Shown here: in pieces, positions 51,190 through 58,277 of the stretch
Numbering within the stretch: position 1 is the stretch's first letter
Layout of the letters: each line of letters starts with the position of its first letter
Assembly (NCBI RefSeq): GCF_003946115.1
Contig: NZ_RHOH01000011.1
Span: 1-64,000, forward strand
Direction: 5' to 3'
DNA length: 64,000 nucleotides
Origin: Lacticaseibacillus daqingensis
GTDB lineage: Bacteria; Bacillota; Bacilli; Lactobacillales; Lactobacillaceae
Made by a program: the position numbers and the translations under genes
The notes under the pieces: model-generated
Told to the model about the DNA's origin: nothing
The model's database searches: none
The model's input: the letters and a program-made list of their open reading frames with translations, nothing else

Positions 51190-51471
51190 TTACCCATGCA
51201 TATACCGAAAGGCGCCGTCGTTGCGCCCCTCACCGCGCTGGATTCCGTGACGCCTGCGTTGATGGTAGGTGACGAGCGTGTCCTCAAGCGCCACCAAGAC
51301 GAAGAGGGCCGGTCCAAATCTAAACCAGTACGTGAAAAGGTTGCCCATATAGCAGGCGGCGACAAACATCACCGCGGTGACGACAGCTGATACCCAGAGG
51401 GTCAAACGCTCCTGCTTGCGCTCACGAAGCCATTTTTGCAGTTCTGCCTCACTTAGTTTTCTTTCCATCAT
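51190..51471 (-). CDS. Small membrane protein, 93 residues
   Basis: A hypothetical protein with a charged amphipathic N-terminus (ERKLSEAELQKWLRERKQER), two transmembrane helices (about 24-45 and 48-66) and a basic Arg/His-rich tail (YHQRRRHGIQRGEGRNDG). No family is recognised. AGGAGG precedes two consecutive ATGs; the second (51468) has better spacing. Monocistronic. Confidence 0.65.
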   Translation of the reverse strand: MMERKLSEAELQKWLRERKQERLTLWVSAVVTAVMFVAACYMGNLFTYWFRFGPALFVLVALEDTLVTYHQRRRHGIQRGEGRNDGAFRYMHG

Positions 51472-51555
51472 TCAAGCCTCCTCGGCACTCGCCATCCACC
51501 TACTCTGATTCTAATTGGCAAGAATTATAGTTCACTAAGCAATCCCTTTCAACTC

Positions 51556-51586
51556 AAAAAAGCAGCCAGCGTCAGCCGACTGCTTG
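51556..51586 (-). terminator. Terminator of the 77-residue membrane protein gene
   Basis: Minus strand AAGCAGTCGGC-TGAC-GCTGGCTGCTT (two G-U pairs) followed by TTTT. Confidence 0.7.
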
Positions 51587-51598
51587 CCAATATCAACT

Positions 51599-51832
51599 TC
51601 AAAGATTCCGCGCAATCACGTACAGGCCACCCAGTCCGGCAGCCAGGCTTAACAGGTACCAGTTCAGTCCGGTCTTCATCGGCAACTGGTTCACGATCAC
51701 CCCGAGAACGAGTAATAAGACGAGCGTCGTCAACGCGAGTTCCCGATTGATTCGCTTGGAGCGAAAGATCTCGTACACGACCCAGATGACCAGCCCAAGC
51801 GACACGAGGTTCCCTGCGATTAGCTTAATCAT
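51599..51832 (-). CDS. Small membrane protein, 77 residues
   Basis: A hypothetical protein with three hydrophobic stretches (GNLVSLGLVIWVVYEIF, LTTLVLLLVLGVIV, WYLLSLAAGLGGLYVIA) separated by a short basic loop (RSKRINRE). No family recognised. ATG 51832 follows GAGGAGGGATGCC. Ends in a terminator; monocistronic. Confidence 0.7.
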   Translation of the reverse strand: MIKLIAGNLVSLGLVIWVVYEIFRSKRINRELALTTLVLLLVLGVIVNQLPMKTGLNWYLLSLAAGLGGLYVIARNL

Positions 51833-52059
51833 GGCATCCCTCCTCACAAAGCTTCGATCCAGCAACATGCCTACTAACGGTGATGAACACAGCGTAAGCA
51901 GGCGCGATTGTTTTGTCCAGTGATTGGCTTGCCTGTGAATGATGAGAATCGCGACCAGCGCGCGGTGCCCCTGTTCGCCCGTACGGTGCCGCTTCCTTGC
52001 TTCAAGGCCAGCCCCTTCTCATCCGGCACACAGCGTTTCTGGGCGGAAAAGCATTTACT

Positions 52060-52068
52060 TGGTATACT
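52060..52068 (+). promoter_or_regulatory. Extended -10 promoter of the 52-residue hydrophobic peptide gene
   Basis: TGGTATACT with no clear -35. The transcript would begin near 52075 and have a leader of about 100 bases. Confidence 0.55.
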
Positions 52069-52177
52069 AAGCGCTAGCAGGAAGTGCTATGAGCGGTGGT
52101 ACCAACCAATCGAAAGAAGGTGAGGCCCATGAACGCGAGGTTCATGACCCCAAACTCTGATGAAAGGAGGTACACGT

Positions 52178-52336
52178 TTGTTCGCAGTTACGCTGTCCGC
52201 AGCGCAACTTTTACCGGGTATCAGCTTACTGATTGCGGCGATCGTGGGTCTAACGGCTCTGGTCAAAGCGATCACCGCGTTGCTGAAAGCAATGCGGCAA
52301 CTGATGCGCGAACTCGGTCGTTACCGAGAAAAATGA
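52178..52336 (+). CDS. Small hydrophobic peptide, probable type I toxin
   Basis: TTG-started frame of 52 residues: a hydrophobic helix LLPGISLLIAAIVGLTALV followed by an amphipathic basic part KAITALLKAMRQLMRELGRY ending REK. AAAGGAGG lies six bases upstream. The size, one transmembrane helix and a charged tail fit a type I toxin, and a strong antisense promoter faces it from the opposite strand 150 bases downstream. It does not look like the Fst/Ldr or Hol_Tox peptides I know, so the family may be undescribed. A truncated duplicate of its 3' end follows at 52525. Confidence 0.6.
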   Translation: MFAVTLSAAQLLPGISLLIAAIVGLTALVKAITALLKAMRQLMRELGRYREK

Positions 52337-52511
52337 GCAAACTAAAACCGCGCCTACCTTCGCATAGGGACGCGGTTTAGTTTGCGTTCGTCAATGCCAC
52401 CGTCCTTAGAACGGTACTGCGAGAACTGAAAAGTTCCGAGAAGACGGCGTGTTACCAGCACGGCGTCTTTTTGTACACCCACAGTATAACATAGCCGTAA
52501 TTTGTTGACAA
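52337..52511 (-). ncRNA. Antisense RNA and promoter opposite the toxin-like gene
   Basis: Minus strand TTGTCA (52506-52511) and TATACT (52483-52488) are exactly 17 bases apart. The RNA (start about 52476) would end at the hairpin CAAACTAAACCGCG/CGCGGTTTTAGTTTG (52337-52382), just at the toxin stop. The plus-strand transcript probably ends at AGACG.CGTG/CACG.CGTCT-TTTT (52442-52472), so it carries the full complement of the antisense RNA. Confidence 0.65.
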
Positions 52512-52524
52512 AAATGCCAGACTT

Positions 52525-52703
52525 GGTTGAAAGCGATGCGCGAGCTCGGTCGCTACCGAGAAAAATGAGCAAACTAAAACCGCGCTCAACTTCGCAAGTA
52601 GACGCGGCTTAGTTTGCGTTCGAAAATGCCACCGTTCTTAAAACGGGACTGTGAGAACTGAAAAAGTCCGGGAAGACGTCGTGTACTACCACGGCGTCTT
52701 TTG
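52525..52703 (+). pseudogene. Decayed duplicate of the toxin/antisense locus
   Basis: About 180 bases repeat 52268-52475 in the same orientation: the toxin C-terminus (LKAMRELGRYREK then TGA at 52566), the CAAACTAAAACCGCG hairpin, GAGAACTGAAAA.GTCCG and the GAAGACG..CGTG terminator. The toxin 5' part is missing, four codons (RQLM) are deleted, and the antisense promoter is lost at the boundary with the next gene. Confidence 0.7.
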
Positions 52704-52720
52704 CACCGTCTGTAACCCGC

Positions 52721-53941
52721 TTAATCCAGGTCCTCGCCCATCGTCTCGCGCCCAAGGGCCAAGACCGCCACCACGGCGATCAGGATCGCCGCGGTGAAGA
52801 TGCCGAAGATCCAGCCGAAGCTGACCTGTTTGGCCACGAGGCTACCAACCAACAACGGGCCGACGATCCCGCCGATGCGCCCGACGCCGGCGGAAAGGCC
52901 GGAGCCACTGGAGCGGATGACGGCCGGGTACTGCTCAGGGGAGTACGCGTACAGCGCGCCCCACGCGCCCAGGTTGAAGAATGACAGCAACATCCCGGAC
53001 GCCATCAACAGCGGCAGGCTGGTCGCCAAGCCAAAGCCCAAGGCAGCCAGTGCCGTGCCCGCCAAAAACGTGGCGAGGACGAGCTTACGGCCCCATTTTT
53101 CAATCAGCCATGCAGCCACGAAGTACCCCGGCAGTTGGGCCAGCGTCATGATAAGCACGTAGCCGAAGCTGTGGATCATGGAGTACCCTTTCAGGACCAT
53201 CACGCTTGGCAACCACAAGAACATGCCGTAGTAAGAGAACACGACCATGAACCAAACCGTCCACAGCATGATCGTGGCCTTGCGGTACTTGGCCTGCCAG
53301 ATGTCGGTCAGCGCCTGCCAAAGGCTCGGCTTGCGGTGCGCGTTGGCGAGGTAGGCCGGCGACTCCTTGACGCCTTCACGGAAGTACAGCGCGTACAAGG
53401 CCGTCAGCCCCGTCAGCACCATCGCCACGCGCCAGCCCCAGGTCGGGATGACGAAGTAGGAGATGACCGCCGCCAGCAGCCAACCGGCCGCCCAGAAGCT
53501 TTCCAGCAGCACAATGCTGCGGCCGCGGTGCTCGACCGCCACGCTTTCAGACACCAGCGTGGACGCAACGGGCAGCTCCCCGCCCAGCCCCGCGCCGATC
53601 AAGAGGCGCAGGCCCATGAACATGGCATAGCCGGTCGCCAGCGCGGAAAGCGCGGAGCCGAGGGAGAAGACGAGCAGCGTGATGATCAGGACCAGCTTGC
53701 GGCCCACGCGGTCGGCCATCATGCCGAACAGCACAGCCCCGATGGCCATGCCGATCGAGCTGACGCTTCCGATCCAGCCCATCTGAACGGCATCCAGGTG
53801 CCATTCCGGGGCAACAGCGGCGATGATGAACGACAGCATGCCGACGTCCATCGCATCGAACAGCCAAGCGACCCCGACGCCGGTGATCAGGCGAGCGTGA
53901 TGCGCGAGACTGGTTGGTTCAGTGGTCTTAGCGGGTGACAT
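52721..53941 (-). CDS. MFS transporter, probable niacin permease (NaiP-like)
   Basis: A 406-residue 12-helix permease of the major facilitator superfamily. Signature GMMADRVGRKLVLIITLLVFSLGSA between helices 2 and 3 and the repeated motif IEKWGRKLVLATF; FDAMDVGMLSFIIAAVAPEW near the start fits the aromatic-acid/niacin branch (B. subtilis NaiP). A GACA/TGTC palindromic region upstream and the nearby niaR gene support a niacin role. Start after TTTTGGAGGAAAACT. Its 3' end borders the duplicated toxin remnant. Confidence 0.85.
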   Translation of the reverse strand: MSPAKTTEPTSLAHHARLITGVGVAWLFDAMDVGMLSFIIAAVAPEWHLDAVQMGWIGSVSSIGMAIGAVLFGMMADRVGRKLVLIITLLVFSLGSALSALATGYAMFMGLRLLIGAGLGGELPVASTLVSESVAVEHRGRSIVLLESFWAAGWLLAAVISYFVIPTWGWRVAMVLTGLTALYALYFREGVKESPAYLANAHRKPSLWQALTDIWQAKYRKATIMLWTVWFMVVFSYYGMFLWLPSVMVLKGYSMIHSFGYVLIMTLAQLPGYFVAAWLIEKWGRKLVLATFLAGTALAALGFGLATSLPLLMASGMLLSFFNLGAWGALYAYSPEQYPAVIRSSGSGLSAGVGRIGGIVGPLLVGSLVAKQVSFGWIFGIFTAAILIAVVAVLALGRETMGEDLD

Positions 53942-53966
53942 AGTTTTCCTCCAAAAATCCTCAATT

Positions 53967-53987
53967 GACGTGTCTTGACACCTTGTC
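53967..53987. promoter_or_regulatory. Candidate NiaR operator upstream of the niacin permease
   Basis: GACGTGTCTTGACACCTTGTC contains TGTC/GACA half-sites in tandem and inverted arrangement, directly in the permease leader. NiaR-type repressors bind GACA-rich palindromes when niacin is present. A minus-strand TTGACA lies about 40 bases further upstream (about 54022-54027). Confidence 0.5.
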
Positions 53988-54077
53988 GCCTCATATTGTC
54001 TGGGATTTTCAGCGAAATGTCAATTGATTTGCTGAAATTCTGTGCAATTTGTCACGAAGATTCAGCTCCCCCATCCG

Positions 54078-54122
54078 AAAAAAACCACCCTTGACGTTAA
54101 AGCTCAACGTTAAGGGAGGTTG
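54078..54122 (-). terminator. Hairpin terminator upstream of the niacin permease gene
   Basis: AACCACCCTTGACGTT and AACGTTAAGGGAGGTT form a 16-bp stem with two mismatches; TTTTTTTC follows on the minus strand. It insulates the permease from transcription through niaR and the repeats. Confidence 0.65.
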
Positions 54123-54156
54123 TTGGTTTGCCAATAGTTTTACTAGGAAGTAGTCG

Positions 54157-54376
54157 GCTTAGTGTACGGCGCGGATCGGTGCTAAGCCATCCTGCCACTC
54201 ACGCCTAAGTACAAACGCAAGCTTCCTATAGGGGGCCCTGAGTGCCTTCGATAACGGATTTTTTGCCTCGATCCGCAGCAGGGCGTTGCTTCCGTTCGGC
54301 TTCGCCTCGCTCCACAGCTGGACGTGCTTACGAGCGACACAAAGCAACGCAGTCATGTCTAGCTACGCAAACATAG
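54157..54376 (+). repeat. Mosaic intergenic repeat, copy 6, left part
   Basis: GGTGCTAAGCCATCCTGCCA, CTCACGCC-TAAGTACA (degenerate hairpin, about 54200-54222), TTCCGTTCGGCTTCGCCTCG, ACAAAGCAACGCAG and CTAGCTACGCAAAC. The usual variable hairpin is replaced by the 235-base palindromic element that follows. Confidence 0.65.
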
Positions 54377-54611
54377 CCATTTCACCGGATATCTGAGATG
54401 TTCGCAATCAGAGGACGGAGGTTCAGCCCGTGACGCTGGAAGCGGAGGCGGGTGGCGAGCCAGCGTGAAATTGCTGTTAGCTGGCGATCTTTGCCGGCTT
54501 ACAGCAAGGGCGGGTCTCGAGACCGCCCTTTGGCTCGGGAGAGCCCCACGCGTTCCGCCGCCACCCGCCGGAGCTGGAAACGTCACGGGCTGGACCGGAG
54601 TCCGGAAATTT
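54377..54611. repeat. Large structured palindromic element inserted in repeat copy 6
   Basis: Nested pairings: outer ATTTC.CCGGA / CCGGAAATTT, then CAGCCCGTGACG (54424-54435) with CGTCACGGGCTG (54581-54592), GGCGGGTGGCG (54447-54457) with CGCCACCCGCC (54559-54569), GCGTG with CACGC, and three inner hairpins: 54471-54507 (15 bp, one mismatch), 54508-54528 and 54532-54545. Both sides of the internal loop contain CTGGAA. No open frame fits. It could be a MITE or a structured RNA. Confidence 0.55.
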
Positions 54612-54624
54612 AAAACACACTCTA

Positions 54625-54719
54625 GGCTAGCCAGCCTGCTAAGTGCGCTTCGCCTCCGTCCGGCTGCGCCGAACTCCGGTGGCGTTCAGGCTTCGCCGGC
54701 ACGCATGTTTCGCTCTGGG
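54625..54719 (+). repeat. Mosaic intergenic repeat, copy 6, right part
   Basis: GGCTAGCCAGCCTGCTAAGT, GCGCTTCGCCTCCGTCCGGC, GCCGAACTCCGGTGGCG, GGCTTCGCCGGCACGCATG, ending CGCTCTGGG directly against the TAA of niaR. Confidence 0.7.
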
Positions 54720-55229
54720 TTATTCAAACAAATACCCTTTCCCCCGCAGCGCGTCCTTGATGGCTTTGAGCTGTTCGGGGGTGTCGAACGCGATGGTGTG
54801 CAGGTGCACGCCACCGGTCAGCTCGGAAAGCAGGTGGCCTTCGTGCTGCTTGACGCGGCCGACGAAGAGGTTCACGTCGGTGCGGGTCTTGACTTGCAGC
54901 TGGCCACGCAGCTGGCCGTAGATGGGGTGGTCCACCACCACGTCCAGCAGGGTGCCGCCGTTGTCGACGATGGTGGTCATTTCATCGGCGGCCTCTTCGG
55001 GCGTGTGGCGGCAGACGATGACGACCGAGTGGGCGCTGGGACGCTCGTACTGGTAGCCTTGGGGGGTGGCGATGATGGCCTCCCCTTGCGCGCGCATGAG
55101 TGCGATGTCGCCGACGATGGTCTGGCGGCTGACGCCGAAGTGCTTGGCAAACTGGCTGGCGGTCATGGGGGCCTCGTGGTCGCTGAGCGTCGATTTCATT
55201 TGGGACTGGCGTTGGGCACTGGTTAACAT
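54720..55229 (-). CDS. niaR: Niacin-responsive transcriptional repressor (HTH plus 3H domain)
   Basis: A 169-residue protein: winged HTH (TASQFAKHFGVSRQTIVGDIALMRAQGEAII, residues 22-52) followed by a 3H domain with three conserved His (VVDHPIYGQLRGQL, VKQHEGHLLSELTGGVHLHTI). This is the NiaR (YrxA) architecture: a metal-binding repressor of NAD synthesis and niacin uptake that uses niacin as co-repressor. Start after GCGAGGAGTGTGAC. A niacin-permease-like gene with a GACA palindrome lies 780 bases downstream. The stop codon abuts repeat copy 6. Confidence 0.92.
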   Translation of the reverse strand: MLTSAQRQSQMKSTLSDHEAPMTASQFAKHFGVSRQTIVGDIALMRAQGEAIIATPQGYQYERPSAHSVVIVCRHTPEEAADEMTTIVDNGGTLLDVVVDHPIYGQLRGQLQVKTRTDVNLFVGRVKQHEGHLLSELTGGVHLHTIAFDTPEQLKAIKDALRGKGYLFE

Positions 55230-55263
55230 GATTTAGTCACACTCCTCGCTAAGATAATACGCT

Positions 55264-55309
55264 AAAACGCGCGATGGGGGAAGGCTTTCCCAGACACATC
55301 GCGCGTTTT
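55264..55309. terminator. Terminator after the P-type ATPase gene
   Basis: AAAACGCGCGAT and ATCGCGCGTTTT around 22 bases containing GGGGGAAGGCTTTCCC; follows the ATPase stop by about 20 bases. Confidence 0.7.
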
Positions 55310-55330
55310 GGCCAAAATTGGTCCAGTTGA

Positions 55331-58018
55331 TCAGGCGCCCCGCTTGAACGCGTACTTATGCAGGCCCATGCGGATCAGCTTGTCTGCCTCAGTCACCACC
55401 AGGGTGATGAAGCCGACCGCCACCGCGATCCCCCACTCGCGCAGGGACATCGGCGCGGTCACGAAGACGTTTTGCATGAACGGCACGTAGGTCAGGGCGA
55501 ACTGCAGGAGCATCATGCCCCCGATGATGACGAAGGCCATCGGGTTGGTGAACAGCTGCTTGGAGAACGCCAAGGCGTGGGTGCGAATGTTGAAAAGGTA
55601 GAAGACTTTGCCCAGGATGATGATGTTGACCATCATCGTGGAGGCCGTGGCCGCATCCACGAAGCCGTTGTCCAGCAGGTAGTCGTGGGCGAGCAGGCCC
55701 AGGCCGGAGATCATGATCGAGACGTAGATCATCTGGAAGACGTCGTGCTTGTTCAGCATGCTGGCGCCATTGGGCCGCGGTGGCCGGGTCATGATGCCGT
55801 CCTCGGCCGGTTCGAAGATGAAGGCCAGCTGAATCGTGATGGCCGACACCATGTTGATCCACAGCATCTGGCTGGCGTTCAGCGGCATGTCGTCTTGGGT
55901 CAAAATGGTGAAGGCGATGACCAGTCCTTCGGCAAAACTGGTCGGTAGCAGAAACAGGATACTCTTTTTGATATTGTCGTAAATCCGGCGGCCCTGGGCG
56001 ATGGCGCGCTCCATGGTCGTGAACTTGTCGTCGGTCAGAATCATGTCGGCGGCGTCCTTGGCGACGTCGGTGCCGGCGCGGCCCATGGCCACCCCAATGT
56101 CGGCCTTTTTCAAAGCCGGCGCGTCGTTGACCCCATCGCCGACCATCGCCGTCACGTTGCCCGCGTCCTGCAAGGCAGTGATGATGGCGAGCTTGTCGGC
56201 CGGCGTGGTGCGAGCAAACACGTCCGCAGACACCATCGCCTGCGTGCGGTCGCGGTCGTTCATCGCGGCCAGCTGCGTGCCGGTGACCACGTGCGGCTGC
56301 TCGGCCAGGCCGAGCTTGGTGGCGATCGCCAGCGCCGTGTCGGGGTTGTCCCCGGTGATCATGCGCACCTTGACGCCAGCGCGGCGCATGGTGCGGATCG
56401 ACTGAATGACTTCCTCGCGCGGTGGGTCGATGATGGCCGCCAAGCCGAGGAAGGTCATCCCCGTCTGGCAAAAATCAACGTCGATCTCGGCCACGTCAGC
56501 CGGCACCACGCGGGTCGCCACGGCGATGACGCGCTGACCGTGCTGGGAGTACTGCTTGGTCAGCGCCAGGTAGTGGGCCTGATCAAAGTCCAGGTCGGCG
56601 GCCTGCGCCATCGGCAGCACCTTATCCGGTGAGCCTTTGAGGAAGATCTGGCGGGTGCCGTCCGGCCGGACCACGAGCTTGGCCATGAAGCGGTAGTCGG
56701 AGTCAAACGGCAGCATGTCCAGCTCTTCATTGGCTGGGGCCTCTTCGTACCCCTTGTGGTACGCGGTCAAAAAGGCCCCGTCGGTCGGCTCCCCGTTGAT
56801 CTGGTAGACCCCATCGATCTCGGCCAGCGTCGTGTCGTTGGCCTCGTACCCGGCTTCCAGCAGGTCGGCCAGATCCGCGTGCGCGGCCAGGTCAACGGTT
56901 TCGCCGGCCAGCTCGAAGTGACCTTCCGGCGCGTAGCCGGTGCCGGTCACGTCGTACGTATGCGCCGGCGTGATGATGGTGGTGATCGTCATCTCGTTTT
57001 TCGTCAGCGTCCCGGTTTTGTCCGTGGCGATGATGTCAACGGAGCCCAAGGTCTCCACCCCGGGCATCGTCTTGACGATGGTGTGCGCCTTCATCAGCTC
57101 CTGCATGCCGCGGGCCAGGACGACCGCAGTGGTCGCGGGCAGCCCTTCCGGCATGGAACCGACGATCATGGTCACCACGGCCAGCGCCAGGGTGCCCAGC
57201 GTGTAGTGGCCGGACCACAGCCCCAGCAAGAACAGCACAACGGCAGCGGCGAGGATCCCATAGGACAGCCCCGCGCCCAGCCCGTCGAGCTCGCGCATCA
57301 TCGGCGTCTTGCCGGTGCGCACATCGGCCACGGCCTGGGAGATCTTCCCGATCTCGGTGTGGGTCCCGGTGGCGACCACCAGCCCCATCCCCGAGCCCGA
57401 GGCCACGGCGGTGGAAGCGAAGGCCATGTTGCGCTGCTCGGCCATCGGCGTCTCGGCCGGCAGCGCTTCGATGTCTTTTTCGACCGAGTCGCTTTCCCCG
57501 GTCAAAGCGGACTCCTGGATCGCCAGGTTGTCCACGTCAAACAGCCTGAGGTCGGCGGGCACATTGTCCCCGGCCTCAAGGAACACGACGTCCCCCACCA
57601 CGAGGTCCGCGGTGTCGACGTCGATGCGCTGGCCATCGCGGTAAACGGTCGCGGTTTGGGCCAGCATCTGTTGAATTTTGGCCAGCGCGTTGGACGCATT
57701 GGCTTCCTGATAGTACCCAATCACCGCGTTAATCACGATCACCAAGCCGATGATGACAGTGTCGGTCATGTGCCCCATAAGGGTGGTCATGATCGCTGCC
57801 CCAATCAGGATGTAGATGATCAGATTATTGAATTGGCGGATGAAGATGACCCACTTGGGGGTGGTGTGCGACTCCAGGGTGTTGCGCCCGTCTCGGGCCA
57901 GTCGGGTGGCGGCCTCCTCGCTGGTCAGCCCAGCGTCCAGGTCCGGCACCTTCAATTCTTCCTGCAGTGAGGCAACCTCCTCATGGGTCATCGGCCTCTG
58001 CTCAGCGGGATCGTCCAT
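55331..58018 (-). CDS. P-type cation-transporting ATPase, probable Ca2+ pump (type IIA)
   Basis: An 895-residue pump with N-terminal cation-ATPase domain (LTSEEAATRLARDGRNTL), TGESDSVEK, M4 motif MPEGLPATTAVVLARGMQ, phosphorylation site IATDKTGTLTKNEM (about residue 333), MITGDNPDTALAIA, AMVGDGVNDAPALKKADIG and a C-terminal domain with LWINMVSAITIQLAFIFEP. PEGLP in M4 and overall order fit PMR1/LMCA1-like Ca2+ ATPases. Start after AAAGGATGATGG. Monocistronic, divergent from ktrB. Confidence 0.93.
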   Translation of the reverse strand: MDDPAEQRPMTHEEVASLQEELKVPDLDAGLTSEEAATRLARDGRNTLESHTTPKWVIFIRQFNNLIIYILIGAAIMTTLMGHMTDTVIIGLVIVINAVIGYYQEANASNALAKIQQMLAQTATVYRDGQRIDVDTADLVVGDVVFLEAGDNVPADLRLFDVDNLAIQESALTGESDSVEKDIEALPAETPMAEQRNMAFASTAVASGSGMGLVVATGTHTEIGKISQAVADVRTGKTPMMRELDGLGAGLSYGILAAAVVLFLLGLWSGHYTLGTLALAVVTMIVGSMPEGLPATTAVVLARGMQELMKAHTIVKTMPGVETLGSVDIIATDKTGTLTKNEMTITTIITPAHTYDVTGTGYAPEGHFELAGETVDLAAHADLADLLEAGYEANDTTLAEIDGVYQINGEPTDGAFLTAYHKGYEEAPANEELDMLPFDSDYRFMAKLVVRPDGTRQIFLKGSPDKVLPMAQAADLDFDQAHYLALTKQYSQHGQRVIAVATRVVPADVAEIDVDFCQTGMTFLGLAAIIDPPREEVIQSIRTMRRAGVKVRMITGDNPDTALAIATKLGLAEQPHVVTGTQLAAMNDRDRTQAMVSADVFARTTPADKLAIITALQDAGNVTAMVGDGVNDAPALKKADIGVAMGRAGTDVAKDAADMILTDDKFTTMERAIAQGRRIYDNIKKSILFLLPTSFAEGLVIAFTILTQDDMPLNASQMLWINMVSAITIQLAFIFEPAEDGIMTRPPRPNGASMLNKHDVFQMIYVSIMISGLGLLAHDYLLDNGFVDAATASTMMVNIIILGKVFYLFNIRTHALAFSKQLFTNPMAFVIIGGMMLLQFALTYVPFMQNVFVTAPMSLREWGIAVAVGFITLVVTEADKLIRMGLHKYAFKRGA

Positions 58019-58277
58019 ATACCATCATCCTTTTATCATTTATTTGGCGTTGTTCGCCATCAATCTTAATAATCTCATTTTACGGGAGCGCTAATTTTTT
58101 GGCAAGCGGATGGCGGCGAAATCCGGCTTGGGGCGGAGGATTAAGCCCCCCACCCAAGCACTTGCCCACCGAGCAAGTCGCCGCCCATTCGTTACGCCAA
58201 TTGTATGCCCCGCGCCCTTTGATTCACCGGGCGAGTTTGCTAAAGTGGAAGTAATCAACCTCAAAGGAAGGCTCGCA

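Noticed and set aside
52096-52380. 94-codon frame overlapping the small toxin-like gene
   Set aside because: Polar, low-complexity translation in another frame; it covers the toxin ribosome site and the shared terminator, so it is unlikely to be a protein.
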